Origin: Aquanectria penicillioides
Lineage: Eukaryota > Ascomycota > Sordariomycetes > Hypocreales > Nectriaceae
DNA length: 64,000 nucleotides
Reading direction: 5' to 3'
Assembly (NCBI GenBank): GCA_003415625.1
Contig: PYIU01000004.1
Span: forward strand, 3,100,001 to 3,164,000
Shown: positions 22,416-33,550 of the stretch, piece after piece
Layout: the number at the start of each line of letters is the position of its first letter
Numbering within the stretch: position 1 is the stretch's first letter
Translations under genes and position numbers: made by a program
Notes under the pieces: generated by a model
Database searches by the model: none
What the model saw: the letters and a program-made list of their open reading frames with translations, nothing else
Told to the model about the DNA's origin: nothing

Positions 22416-23465
22416 ATGGCTGAGCAGTCTGGAGAGGAGAGCCACACGGCTCCCACGGCCAGCAACAATCTGGGTCCATCAGCTCCCTCTGTCGCGCCCT
22501 TCACCATCTTTCCTGACTTTCCTCCGGAGATCAGGCTGAAGATATGGGAACACGCGATCGAAGAGCCTCAGATAATCAACTTCAGCATCAGCAACAACTG
22601 GGCTTCCCATGCTTGGGAGGCTCCTGCAAACGCTCTGGCCAAAACCAATTCGGAATCCCGTCAGATCGTCAGAAAGACACATCCCCTGTGGTTCAGAACC
22701 CTCACAAACATGCATACTCGTATTGACCCAAAGAACGACACCTTGCTCACGCATGAACTTGCCTTGCCCACTGGGTATGGACGAAGCATCTTTTACACCC
22801 CTTTCAACAAGATAGTATCAACATTCGACCAGCCGGACACATTGTATCCGACCCTCTTCATCGATGAAAATGCGATGCCGTTAGGCATCATTCACCTGAA
22901 CAGACATCCTGATCTTCGCGAGTATACCATGATCGCAGACAGGGTACGTCCAAACTATTGGGTCGACTTGCCAAGCCCGCCTCATGCACCAAGCAGCCAC
23001 AAACTGCCTAGCTCCAACATGTGGGACTGGAACCACCAATACAGCCGTGATGAAACAGAAAGTACGGATGAAAATAAATTCATTGGCGACACGGGCATCA
23101 ACTGGCCTATGCCATCTCAAGATGAAGTCGACACCACTCGACAAGTACATCGACGAGCCAGAGATCAACAGAGCGAATGGAAAACCCTTTTTGACACTGA
23201 TTTGGATCTACAAAGATTCATGCCTCGCGTTGGCCTCATGGGCTATACTACTGGTTCAACCTTCATGGGTGGACAGTGGGCCGGGTTTCGCATCTTTACG
23301 GACTCGGGTAGGCTTGAGTTCTCGCCCCTTGCTTACAAAGACGTCAACACTTCTATCGACATTGGTATCAAATACCGCAACAAATTCCCAGAGATGATCG
23401 TCCGGGTCTGGTTTATCCGGCCAGGAGAGGATCACATCGCTCCTAACGAATGGTATCACAACTAG
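22416..23465 (+). CDS. 2EXR domain protein (second copy in the window)
   Basis: A single exon of 349 aa with a good start context (GAGGATGGCT). After a Ser/Ala-rich N-terminus the domain reads FPDFPPEIRLKIWEHAIEEPQIINFSI, the canonical 2EXR opening. A long polar middle follows, then FMGGQWAGFRIFTDSG and a C-terminal RVWFIRPGEDHI. It shares family but little visible sequence beyond the opening motif with the minus-strand protein at 7.6-8.6 kb, so the two are not a recent duplication. Function unknown. Confidence 0.8.
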   Translation: MAEQSGEESHTAPTASNNLGPSAPSVAPFTIFPDFPPEIRLKIWEHAIEEPQIINFSISNNWASHAWEAPANALAKTNSESRQIVRKTHPLWFRTLTNMHTRIDPKNDTLLTHELALPTGYGRSIFYTPFNKIVSTFDQPDTLYPTLFIDENAMPLGIIHLNRHPDLREYTMIADRVRPNYWVDLPSPPHAPSSHKLPSSNMWDWNHQYSRDETESTDENKFIGDTGINWPMPSQDEVDTTRQVHRRARDQQSEWKTLFDTDLDLQRFMPRVGLMGYTTGSTFMGGQWAGFRIFTDSGRLEFSPLAYKDVNTSIDIGIKYRNKFPEMIVRVWFIRPGEDHIAPNEWYHN

Positions 23466-24908
23466 GTGGAGGTGATGCCTTTTGAAGAAGGAGAGGATGA
23501 ATATTTGAAACAGATTCGCCATGTTTGGCAACTAACCCATCTCAATTACATATTTCTCTCTGATTTCAGCCAGTTACGGTGGATCATGTCTGAAAATGGA
23601 GTCGTCGAGAGCCTCGATGATTGAACACACGAACAGATCGATCACAACACACTAAGCAAGGCATAGCCTACTTCGCCCAACTCGCAAGAATGGATTCTCA
23701 CAGCCAGTGGTTTCCTTATTGCAACACAGAGAAGCTCAAGGCTCCTTGTCTTCTCTTCTTCGCCTTTTCCGACACGTTTTGCTCTTCTTGATTTCGGAGC
23801 ATGAGAACTGAGAACAATGTCTGCATCTTGCTTACTTGACATCTCAACCACCGTGCCCATAGGGCAACACCACTTTGTCTTCTTTTCCGATTTTGTCAAA
23901 CGCGATGCATTTTGAGAACGACTGGGTCTTCACGAAACAAGTTGACGTCATCAGGTAAGAGGTACTCAACACGCCATTTTGACAGTATGACTAACAGACT
24001 TGAAGAACATTTTAGAACAGTGGATTGTCCACACAACTTGTGGTTCTTGTTTCTTGGCTTAGTGCTCAGAACTGGATATGAATGATGCTTGCATCTCGAC
24101 CGACGACCGATACGACAGATGGTGAATGGACAGGGATTTGATATTTGGTTTCTTTTGTTTGGAGGAGTTTGGCAACTGAACAACGCATACACATTCGAGC
24201 AACTGGCTGGTCATGAACCAAGGAGGGTGATGGAATTGGTTCTCCGCCTTCGGGCCTGAGAAATAAAACAAACTTGGCATATGGAGTGTCCGTCTTGTCA
24301 TAGACCGAGACAGCATTTTGTTTCTTGATTTTGGAGTTTGGAAAAATGGCAAGGTTGGACATGACTATTACTAGACTAGGAATGTCCCAAGTCACGGCAG
24401 CTGTGTAGTAGCTAATGCTAATGCGGGTGTCTCAAAAAATGACCATCTTTGAGGTGACTGACGAAGATTAATACTGAGCTGAAGCAGAGTTGAGAGTTGG
24501 AGCGGTATTTGTAGGTAGCAGCGTGATGCGGTGTGCTTCGTATTGGTGAGGCTGGGTTTCGCATCCTTACGATGGTTGGACGCATCTTACAAAGATGACC
24601 AGCTCTCGGAGCCTTTTTTTCCCTTGGCTGATAGATAAAGAACTGATGAGTTATTCCCGGAGAGCGACAGTTGACATCGACTCCGCTCATGGGCGTCAAA
24701 GGGCGCATTTGAGCAGCATTTTGGTGGGACCCGTCCTCTTTGCCACTAACAACTTGCGAAATCGCGTCACCGACCTATTCGTTGTGTGAGACTACCGACA
24801 CAACGAGGGGCGGCTCAAGTTGGAGCATGAGTTTGGAGGCTTCCCCGCTCCTGGCAGCACCTTTGAATTTGGACTCTTGGCCGCGTGGTTTTGCTTTTTG
24901 GCTTTGAC
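23466..24908. other. Intergenic, 1.4 kb, no supported gene
   Basis: 3' flank of the 2EXR gene and promoter of the dehydrogenase. Open frames are short and mainly antisense to one another. Nothing recognisable. Confidence 0.5.
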
Positions 24909-26485
24909 ATGACTTTTACAGGACGCGGCGTCAATTCGTCTCTCGGGTCCTTCATCCGCCGTCTGTCCACTGTCAGACTTGCTTCGGCCCCTCTTTCACT
25001 CCTCCACGGGCCCTGTCGAGGAACCTCGGCCGCTGCGGCTGCGGCTGGGTTGAATCGACGCCGGCTCTTCTCGTCACGAGCCCAGACTCAATTGCAGAGC
25101 CCCAGCCCATCGCTTGGCGGAGCAGCCCGCAAGCTTCAACACCAAGAGCACATCTCCAAAATGGCGTTCCAGGGCGACGTGCTCCTCGTCTACTTGCCGA
25201 GCCCCGCCCCGGCGCAGTTCCTCGAGGGCATCAAGACCAAGTTCCCAAACCTCGAGCTCCGATGGGTTGAGACGCCCGTCAAGGACGGCATGCTTCTGCC
25301 GCCCGACCACCTCACGCCCGAGCAGTGGGAGGGCGTCACCATGATGTGCATCTACCACGTGCCCAAGCCCGAGCTCATCCCCAACGTGTGGTTCTTCCAA
25401 TGTGCGTCGGCCGGCACCGACGCCTGGATGAAGCACCCCAAGTATTTAGACCCCGATGTCATCTTTAGTAACGCAAGTGGCTGTCAACCGTGAGTAAAAA
25501 AAATTTTTTTTTTTTTTTTTTTAAATATCTGTGATGAGGAGCTTTCTCGCAACATGTTCCCGAGAAACCAGCGTTGCCAGCGTTCGTGTGTAACTAACTC
25601 ATATGGTCCCCATTGTGCTTTATTAGACCTCAAATAGCCGAATGGGTGATTGGCAGCTACTTGTCTTATGAACACCACTTTCACGTTTATGCCGAACAGC
25701 AAAAGGAAGAAATCTGGAGGCCTCGTCTTGAGCTGGAGATGAATGTCTCTGCCGGACGCAGAATGTACGAGTTGTTCCCAATCCCCTCCCTTTTGCCTCC
25801 GCTTTTACTCGCTGTTTTTTTTTTAATTTTTTAATTATTTTATTTTATTTTATTTTTTTAGACATCTGACATTTCACTCTCACTCAGGGGCATCCTTGGT
25901 TACGGAGGCATTGGGAGACAATGCGCCAGGCTCGGACAGGCTCTCGGCATGGAAGTATACGCTTACACGCTCCGGGAACGAGCAACCCCAGAATCGAAGC
26001 GTGATGAGACCTACTGCGTGCCCGGCACTGGCGATCCCGACGGCCTCATCCCCAGCAAGTGGTTTTCGGGCGCCTCGCGCGAGGCCATCAACGACTTTCT
26101 GGGACAAGACCTCGACCTGCTCGTCATCTCGTTACCGCTCAACAACGAAACCCGCGGTCTCTTCGGGCCTGAGCAGTTCCAGATTCTCAGCCGCAACCGC
26201 AACAAGACGTTCCTGTCCAACATTGCCCGCGGGGCCATCATCGACGACGCTGCGTTCATCAAGGCCCTCGAAACCGGCCTCATCCGCGGCGCTGCCGTCG
26301 ACGTCACGGACCCGGAGCCTCTGCCCAAAGGCCACCCACTGTGGAAGGCTCCTAACCTGTTCATCACGCCTCACATTGCGTGGCAGTCGTCTAAGTACTG
26401 GGATAACCTGTCCGATTTGATGTTGAAGAACCTCGAAAACCTAGCCACGGGGCAACTGGTGATCAACTTTGAGCGGAAGAAGTGA
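24909..26485 (+). CDS. D-isomer-specific 2-hydroxyacid dehydrogenase, possibly mitochondrial
   Basis: Three exons, 24909-25489, 25627-25764 and 25888-26485, with in-frame junctions CC|A and AT|G; 438 aa. The Rossmann motif GILGYGGIGRQCARLGQALG sits in exon 3. The catalytic triad is visible: Arg in NIARGAIID, Glu in DVTDPEPLP and His in ITPHIAWQS. These NAD(P)H enzymes reduce 2-keto acids such as glyoxylate, hydroxypyruvate or pyruvate; the substrate cannot be read from sequence. The first 84 residues are rich in Arg, Ser and Ala with few acids (SFIRRLSTVRLASAPLSLL) and look like a mitochondrial presequence. An internal ATG at 25161 (MAFQGDVLLVYLP) would give a 354-aa enzyme of standard length. 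The in-frame codon upstream of 24909 is GTG. Confidence 0.9.
25490..25626 (+). other. Intron 1 of the dehydrogenase, with poly-T tract
   Basis: 137 nt with a GTGAGT donor and ATTAG acceptor, containing a run of about 20 T close to the donor rather than the acceptor. Confidence 0.8.
25765..25887 (+). other. Intron 2 of the dehydrogenase, T/A-rich
   Basis: 123 nt with a GTACGA donor and CACTCAG acceptor. Most of it is T with scattered A (TTTTATTTTATTTTATT pattern). Removal forms the start of the Rossmann motif. Confidence 0.8.
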
Positions 26486-26828
26486 TAATTTGCTTTATGC
26501 TCCTCGGGTCTCTTTGTCGGAGCTGGACAGGTTGGGCAAGGCGTCATGTTCCGGGATGGTTTTATCTGATCGTTAGACGCTCTAGTAAGCGCGGCAATAG
26601 ATGGGAAAACAATTACTCTCTCTGTGTTTCAGCCGTGAAAATATTCACCGCCGCTGCACGCATTTATAGCCCTGACAATGAAATAAATAGTATTGAAACA
26701 AGGGGTAGCGTGTAAATTCTTCATATCCAACAGGTATCCTGCTCCCATGTCCAACAGCCCCGATACACCGAGATCCTATAATAAAACAAAATGTAGTCAA
26801 AAAAAATACAATCCGAATCGTCGCCGAA

Positions 26829-29800
26829 TCATAAACGACTTCTATCAGTGCGTTTCAAGCTTGAGGTCCGCGACCACTCCCCTGCCGACTTCTTTAACCT
26901 GCTGCTCAAACTCATGCCGGCAGCCGATATCGACAGCCCTTGCATACGGCTTGGCACGTTTGGCTCGACTCTCTCCCAGCCACCAGTCGTCTTCAATTCA
27001 TCGTCGCTGCCAACGGCTGGCCCAGGCAACATTGGTAAGCCCCGTTGTCCCTTGAGCATGGCTCCCTTGAGAGCAATCCACGACTCAACCTGGCCATCCG
27101 CCGCCTCCTCTACGCAGTTGCACTCGTCGCCCGCAGGACATTCCGTTTCTCCAGCTGCGTGCCACTCTGCGAGGCAAGCTTCGTGACTAGCACAACCGCA
27201 CGCCAAGCAAGGCGGGAATAGAGCATCAATGGGCTCGAGGCAGTAAACGCATCTGAGCTGACTCTGTGTGCGGTGGCAACGATCACATATTCCCACAGCT
27301 CCACCAACAGTTGAATCTGTGGATGAATAGCGTATGGGCTCCAGTTGAAGTTCGTGGATCCGACAGACTCCGGTCACATCAAGCCCACGGCCTGAAGCGA
27401 GAAGGGCTTGAAGATGGTCCTTCTTGCCCATCACAATAGGAGAAGTGCTCGTATGGTGATTTGGGCCGTTTCCGCTTGCTCCATCGTGAGCAGTTGTGGA
27501 GTCATGGAAGCTACCATCCATGTGTCCATTCGACAAGTCTTCCTTGAGCACGTTGAATTTCATAATCTCCAGTCGAGCCAAGGGCTGATTCCACATTTGT
27601 AGCATCTCCGCATAAGCATAACGGTAGTTGGCGTAGACGTCGGTCTTGTTTTGCTCGAGCAACGGGGTGCACAGCCAACCGTCATCATCAAAGATGGTCT
27701 GGTCCTCCATCACAACCGCAACGTTAATTGGGACCAGCGGGAGGACGTCGTCTCTGCGATACTCATCATCAGACAATGACGTCCTGCCACCGCTAGAGTC
27801 CATTGCGGTAGACGCACTCCAGGTTACGTTTCCTGGGGCAAGGCTACTCAGGATAGTCTCAGCAGGGCTTGGTTTCTTTCTTGTTCCAGGCGGAGATGAC
27901 GAGGCCACGGCGCTGAAAGACCGTGGCAGGTTTGCAGCGAGTGCCGATGTCAACCCTGAGTTTGTGCGCTGCACAAACCGAGTATTGGGCGAGGTGGACA
28001 CGCTTGGCGGCGGCTCAAGCTCCCCGAGATAGCCCCTAAACTTGTTAGGAGGCGTCTCCCCGCATGAATATGAGTTCGATGCCGGGTCTCCGCCCCAGAT
28101 TGCGTCGTCAGAAGCCTGAGATCCTGCGTAATGGGGTGTGTGCATAGTCATCGGTGTGGTGGTGGCCGAGTTGGTGTAGCTTCGGCTATAAACGTTCCAA
28201 AGCGAGGCATCAGTTGGGAAGTAGTCGAGCGAAAAGGACGGGGCCTTGAGCGGGAGTGGTGTCTCTGGCTGAGTCAAATGGGATTCGAAGTAGGCCACAC
28301 TATCTTCAGACGAGGAATCGCCGAAAATGCACGAGAGCATCGCCAACATCTGGACGTCGGCAATCTTCTCAAAGTAGTCGAACAAGTCCATGATGAAGCC
28401 CTTAGCGAGAGGGTGCTTGCCCCATTTGACTCTGCCCGAGAGTCCGCCACCACCCTCGACAGTCTCGGAGAGAGAAGCTTCACCCTGACACTTGGATACC
28501 ACGTCATGAGCGATAACCAAGATAGAGTCGCGCCTCTGGTTGTGCGGAAGAAATTCCAGTGGAATTCCTCGTTTTAACAGGAGTCCAAGATAGCGCCATA
28601 TGTGAATCAGGTCCTTGGCACCATACTTTTCAGCAACCTTGGCATTGTGTTCGCAGACTTCAGCTCCGTCGCCAAAAATGGCGTATTCGCGGGCAAATTC
28701 CTCCTTGGAAGGTAGCATAGCCCTGAAGTCATGGATTGAGATCAGGTTTCTTGGCCGGCCTGGTCGCCGACGGCTGGTGCCTGTCCCTGTCCCTGTGCCA
28801 ACACCAGTTCCACCACCACTGGACCTGATGGATCTGTCTTCGCTCCATGTCTTTCTGAGCTGGCGACCCGTGTGGTACCAGAGGCTGATCTTGTGCATCG
28901 ATGTCGATTCTGAATCACTTGATGACGACGACGACGAGCGTGACCCGTCTGAATTAGAGTCGTCATCAGAACCCGATGCATCTTCGCTCATGAATCTCTG
29001 TCTGGGCCCAAGCTCATTGGCGATCCTGCCAAATCCGGCAAAGAAAGGCTCCCCTTTAGGGCGTTCTCGGTACGCGTCCAAAGTCGTGGAGAACAATGCT
29101 CTTGCCTTCTCCTCTTTTGTCGGGAAGAAACACACCAGTCTTCCGTTATGAGAGAACCGAGCGCCACAGGTCCTTGGTGGAGGTGGTATAATGGTGCGAT
29201 TAGGGGGGGCGAGGGCCGTTTCGGCGTCACTATGCGGAATGAGCTCCTGGGACATTGAAGCTGAGCCGCCTGCCGGGATGTCCTCGTCTGATTCGCTCGA
29301 GCTTTCATCAGCGAGCGCATCGAGATCGTCGTCCAAATCTCGGACATTCTTGAAGAAGGTTGTGCTGCTTTCGAGATCAACCTCTCCTAGGAGATACGTA
29401 AATGCCACTTCTAGACAGTTCTGTTTCCTCTGCAGGAATTGGTCGGCGAGTTGGTGAATCTCACGCTCAATCTTCTTGTGAGTATCTGCAGGCATGAATG
29501 AGGTTTTTTCGATGTAGAACTTTGGTGCCTTTCCTTTTGGATAGCTCGTGGGTACGTCAATCTTGACTTTGATGAAGATGGTATCCCCGCTGGCTCCCCA
29601 GGGCCCATTAAGCGATGCATTCAGGGTCAAGTTATCCATGTCAATATTCTCCCACCTAACCTTGGGGAGTTGGTTGCTGATGCGAAGAAGCTCCTCCTGA
29701 ATTGTGTCAGGCTGGCCCCATTCATCATCAGGGTACAGATGGCCGAAAATGGCGGAGTCCTTAGATGGGTGTCGCTTAGACACGTCTGCCGATGTCTTTC

Positions 29801-31267
29801 TCTTCGTGATTGTGATGCCCTTCATCCAACCGAGTTGCGACTGACTTCGATCCGTAGACTTTCCTCCAGCAACCTTTGCCTTCATAGACGGCCCTCGCCA
29901 AGCTACACCCATGCGATGGTTCGAGTTTGCGGCCGAACGCATCCCGATGGTGAGCGCGCTCTGTTTATAATTGCTGCTCGAGGCCCCTGGTCGGTGGTCG
30001 CTCATGGTTGCGGCTTTTCGATCACGGCCAGAGCTGTCCTCCACAGTCCGGAAAGTCTTGTACGTCGCCCCCTTACGTGTTAGGTTCAAGCACTGGGTCA
30101 GACGCTTGCCCCGGGTATGGCCAACCGCAGCGAGAACATGCGCATCAGCGCCTTGTAGCCTCAACTCATTATCAGTACCCCACGACACAAGTTGAAACTC
30201 GCGGTTGTCTATACTGTCCTCCTCCGTCACGCCCCCGCGTGTTCTCCAAAGGAACTCCTTGGCTTTGTGGTCTCCATGGCCCGGAAAGACAACCACTGGG
30301 TCGGTTGATGCAGTGATAGATGATCCCTCGGTTCTCCTTACGTCGTATAAATATAGGTCACCCGGCTCGTTCTGCGGCATAGCAAGAATGCCCTCGCCAA
30401 AGGGGGTATGTCTCGCTCTCCACACCGGAAAGGCAGTTTGAATAACATGCTCGGGTTCGTCGCCATCATTGCTGTAGTCCCAAAACTTGATGCTTTTGTC
30501 AATTGAGCAGGATGCAATCGCAGTTGATCGAGTTCGATTCCAGTCCAGGCCATAAATCTTAGATTTGTGGGCTTTGATGGTTTTAATTGATTCAGATGTC
30601 CGGCGTTCGTCCCAAATATGTAGGAATTGGTCATGAGCCGAAGCAAGGATATGAGAAGACTGGCGATTGTATTTGACTTGAGACGCGCCCGATGACCAAT
30701 CGCAAAAAGTCAAAACAGGTTGGCGTGGTCGTCGCAGATCCCATGAGTGGATGTAGCCATCCACGGAGCAAGTTGAGAGTAAATCGGGGTGGTGAGCAGA
30801 CCAGTTGACGTCGGTGATGGCTCGACTGTGGCCTTGTAAAGAATGCTCGATAGCTCCTGCACTTGATTCCTCTCTAGAGTTGAGGTTCCAAACGAGGGCT
30901 CTATGGTTAGCAGTAGACACGATCCAGTAGTCTCTGGCAGCGAAAGGAGACCACTGCACATCAACAACAAGCCATGGCATGCCATGGCTCCGCAGCCGCC
31001 TCGGCGGACTATATGGAGAGTCTAAATCAATAATCGCCAGTCCATCAGGTCTACACAGAGTCAGTTGAGGAGCTCGGTCGCAAACGCACTGGTGTGTGTA
31101 ACTCACGAGGCCAAGGCGACATCTCTGCCTGAAGGGGCGATGGTAGCAGAGCCAACAATGCCATCGACATGGATGGTGCCATCCACTTCGAAGCTTTCGC
31201 TGTCCAAGGCTGACTTAATGGTCTTGCCCTTCTTGGGCTGGTCGGTGAGTTGGTCGAATGAGGGCAT
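26829..31267 (-). CDS. SEA/GATOR2 complex subunit SEA3/MTC5 (WDR59 homologue)
   Basis: Two exons on the minus strand, 31107-31267 and 26829-31050, joined over a 56-nt intron (GTGAGT...GTAG); about 1460 aa. N-terminal WD40 repeats (about residues 50-370) include HSWDLRRPRQPV, HIWDERR and KFWDYS. An RWD domain follows (about 500-610; EELLRISNQLPKVRWENID, then SYPKGKAPKFYIEK). Then come a long Ser-rich region and a C-terminal zinc domain with C-x2-C pairs (ICDRC, CVYC, CLACGCASHEAC, CPAGDEC). This WD40-RWD-RING order is that of WDR59, a part of GATOR2/SEACAT on the vacuole or lysosome that controls TORC1 in response to amino acids. The start MPSFDQLTDQPKKG was chosen because it restores the opening beta-strand VALASPDGLAIIDLDSPY. 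The codons before 31050 in the same frame are intronic. Confidence 0.92.
31051..31106 (-). other. Intron of the SEA3/WDR59 gene
   Basis: 56 nt, donor GTGAGT and acceptor TGTGTAG on the minus strand. The frame happens to stay open through part of it, so an uncorrected ORF would start inside the intron. Confidence 0.8.
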
Positions 31268-32186
31268 GGTGACGGCCGAGACAAGGAGCTGTCGCGATGC
31301 TCGCCAATCGTCATGTCGAAGCTCATGCGATGTCTGATGAGATTTTTCGGGAGCTGTAGCGTGAGGCGCGCGGCCGTGAGAGGACGCAGGGTTCTCTCCA
31401 CATCTCAGAGGAGCTTCGCGACAATTGAGCCGGCGCAGCGACGACTCGCCTGTGCCGTGTTTGTGATGGAGAGGGCGCTGCTCGAGATGGATGAAGTCGC
31501 AATGTGAGGCTCGAGCTACCTCAACTCAGCAATCTCCCGTCAGGGTGCAAGCGTCAGGGTGCAAGGGTCGCCAGGCGATGGGCTGTGACCTCCGTGACCT
31601 CTGTGACCTCTATGACCTCCCTAGCCCTGGGTACCTACCTACCTAGGTACGCTGGGTAGGTACCAGGCTTTAGATGGCTAGCTGAGTATCTCCCCTGCCA
31701 ATTTGTGTGGGGCGGTACTTCCCCCGCCATCATGGGCTCGGAACCAGCCGCGGCCTTATCGGGCGCATACCGTGACGAGGCGAAGCATGGAACTTCCGCC
31801 TTCGCAACATCCCACCGCTCTCCATTTCCTTGTCTTCCAGTCGTCGCTCGATCTCTGTCGCGATCATCGCTTGTCCCGTTTTTCTTTTTGTGAGACGTCT
31901 CGATCGGCTCCCGTCGCTTCCACTCGCCATCCGTCCCTCGCAAGCAACTGGCCAGCTGGTCTTGTCTCTGCCCCTCTGCCGCTGCACCTTGCTGCTTTGC
32001 CCCGCCTTGTTGTTGGTGAAAGAAAGCAGTCTCCAGCAGCTTCGACGCTTTGTAAACTACGAGCCCGTATCTCGTAGTTTTGCCGTGAGCCCGGTCGCAT
32101 AAGCCTCAGCTCTTCCTCTTCCTCCTCCTCTTCCTCGACGCCTGTCGAACCAGCTTTCCCCACGCATCGTATCGTGTTTTGTCAAG
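31268..32186. other. Bidirectional promoter between SEA3/WDR59 and UBC13
   Basis: This 0.92-kb divergent promoter contains a 9-bp tandem repeat (31,593-31,621), a GGTACCTA/TAGG palindromic cluster (about 31,628-31,665) and a CTTCC-rich leader just before UBC13. No supported coding sequence. Confidence 0.55.
31593..31621. repeat. 9-bp degenerate tandem repeat (GTGACCTCY), about 4 copies
   Basis: Consecutive units TGTGACCTC, CGTGACCTC, TGTGACCTC and TATGACCTC lie in the divergent promoter. Each contains TGACCTC, a possible nuclear-factor half-site, but no specific factor is assigned. Confidence 0.7.
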
Positions 32187-32808
32187 ATGGCCTTGCCCAA
32201 GCGTATCGTGAAGGAGACGGAGCGGCTTATGGCCGAGCCGTAAGTCGACTTGCTCATTCTTGACTCAAGGCATCGCATCTGACCAGCCTCCTCTGCAGCG
32301 TTCCCGGAATCAGTGCCATCCCCCACGAGGACAACCTGCGCTACTTTGACGTCGAGATTCACGGTCCCTCCCAGTCCCCATACGAAGGTTTGCACGAGTT
32401 CCCCAGGTGGCTGCTTTTGGGTTGTGACTGATCGTCCCAGGTGGAATCTTCAAACTCGAGCTCTTCCTCCCCGAGGACTACCCCATGACCCCTCCCAAGA
32501 TCCGTTTCCTCACCAAGATCTTTCACCCCAACGTCGACAAGCTGGGCCGTATCTGCCTGGACGTCCTGAAGAGTATGTGACACACCTTTGTCTTATCATT
32601 TTACCCTAGATGCTGATGGTTGCCACTAGACAACTGGTCACCTGCCCTCCAGATCCGAACCATCCTCCTCTCGATCCAGGCCCTCCTTGGTGCCCCGAAC
32701 CCCGATGACCCTCTCGCCGCGGACGTTGCTAAGAGCTGGAAGGAAGATGAGCAGGCTGCCATTGCCACTGCCAAGGAGTGGACCGCCCAGTATGCTCGGC
32801 CACAATAA
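32187..32808 (+). CDS. UBC13: Ubiquitin-conjugating enzyme E2 UBC13 (UBE2N homologue)
   Basis: Four exons (32187-32239, 32299-32387, 32441-32572, 32630-32808) with three introns of 59, 53 and 57 nt; 150 aa. All junctions keep frame. The sequence [18 protein letters not shown], the HPN triad in [17 protein letters not shown] with the catalytic Cys, and [19 protein letters not shown] identify UBC13. It pairs with an MMS2-type variant to build K63-linked ubiquitin chains in DNA damage tolerance. Length and intron positions are standard; nothing is missing. Confidence 0.95.
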
Positions 32809-33550
32809 AGAAATGAAGAAAGTACAATAAGAAACCAAATTCAACAACCTCAAGACAATGAACCATGAGCATCGCCGGGGAGTTGAGGACCGGTTTTTGT
32901 TTCCGCATCAGTAGATATTGTTCGTCCATGAAGGACTTTCGCAGGTTATCCCAGGTGTTCTTTCTTAGATTCAGGAACTTCATTGAAGGAGAAGTCTGTC
33001 AAATGTTGGGGTACGGTTCTCGTCGAGTTCGAGCCCTCCGGCTTAGTCCCGGTCCACGCCCACTTCATACAGCCATCTCCATCGACTGCCTTGCTTGGAA
33101 CCAGGACCAGACAAGCCAAGTGGTTGTGGATGAGATTTATTTACTTGGCTAGTGCATGTATTCATGCTGTACACACAGCAAGCACGTCCGTTTTCATTCG
33201 AAGATCTCTTCCCCGTCATGATCAAGCCCCTTCCTTCGTACTGAATGCTGAACCACCTCCTCTTCTGAGAACATGACGGGAACTCGTGCGCTAGGTGCCC
33301 GTGTTGGATGTCAGTGACGAGGTCACTCACGAACAATATAATTCAATAGCTTCATCTCATGGTGTACTAGTTTTACATGCTGTGATTCACTCTCACCGAG
33401 TGTGCAGATATACCCCCATCGCATAAACTCTTTGGTTTCCTTGGCCTCTTTTCTCTTCACAACTTCTAAGGCAACTGCAAACATCACTTCCTTGAGTGTT
33501 CCTCATAAAGTCTCTTCTACTTCAAGCCCAAAACCTTTGGACTTTCCAAG
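32809..33550. other. Intergenic, 0.74 kb
   Basis: 3' flank of UBC13 and promoter of the next gene. No supported coding sequence. Confidence 0.5.
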
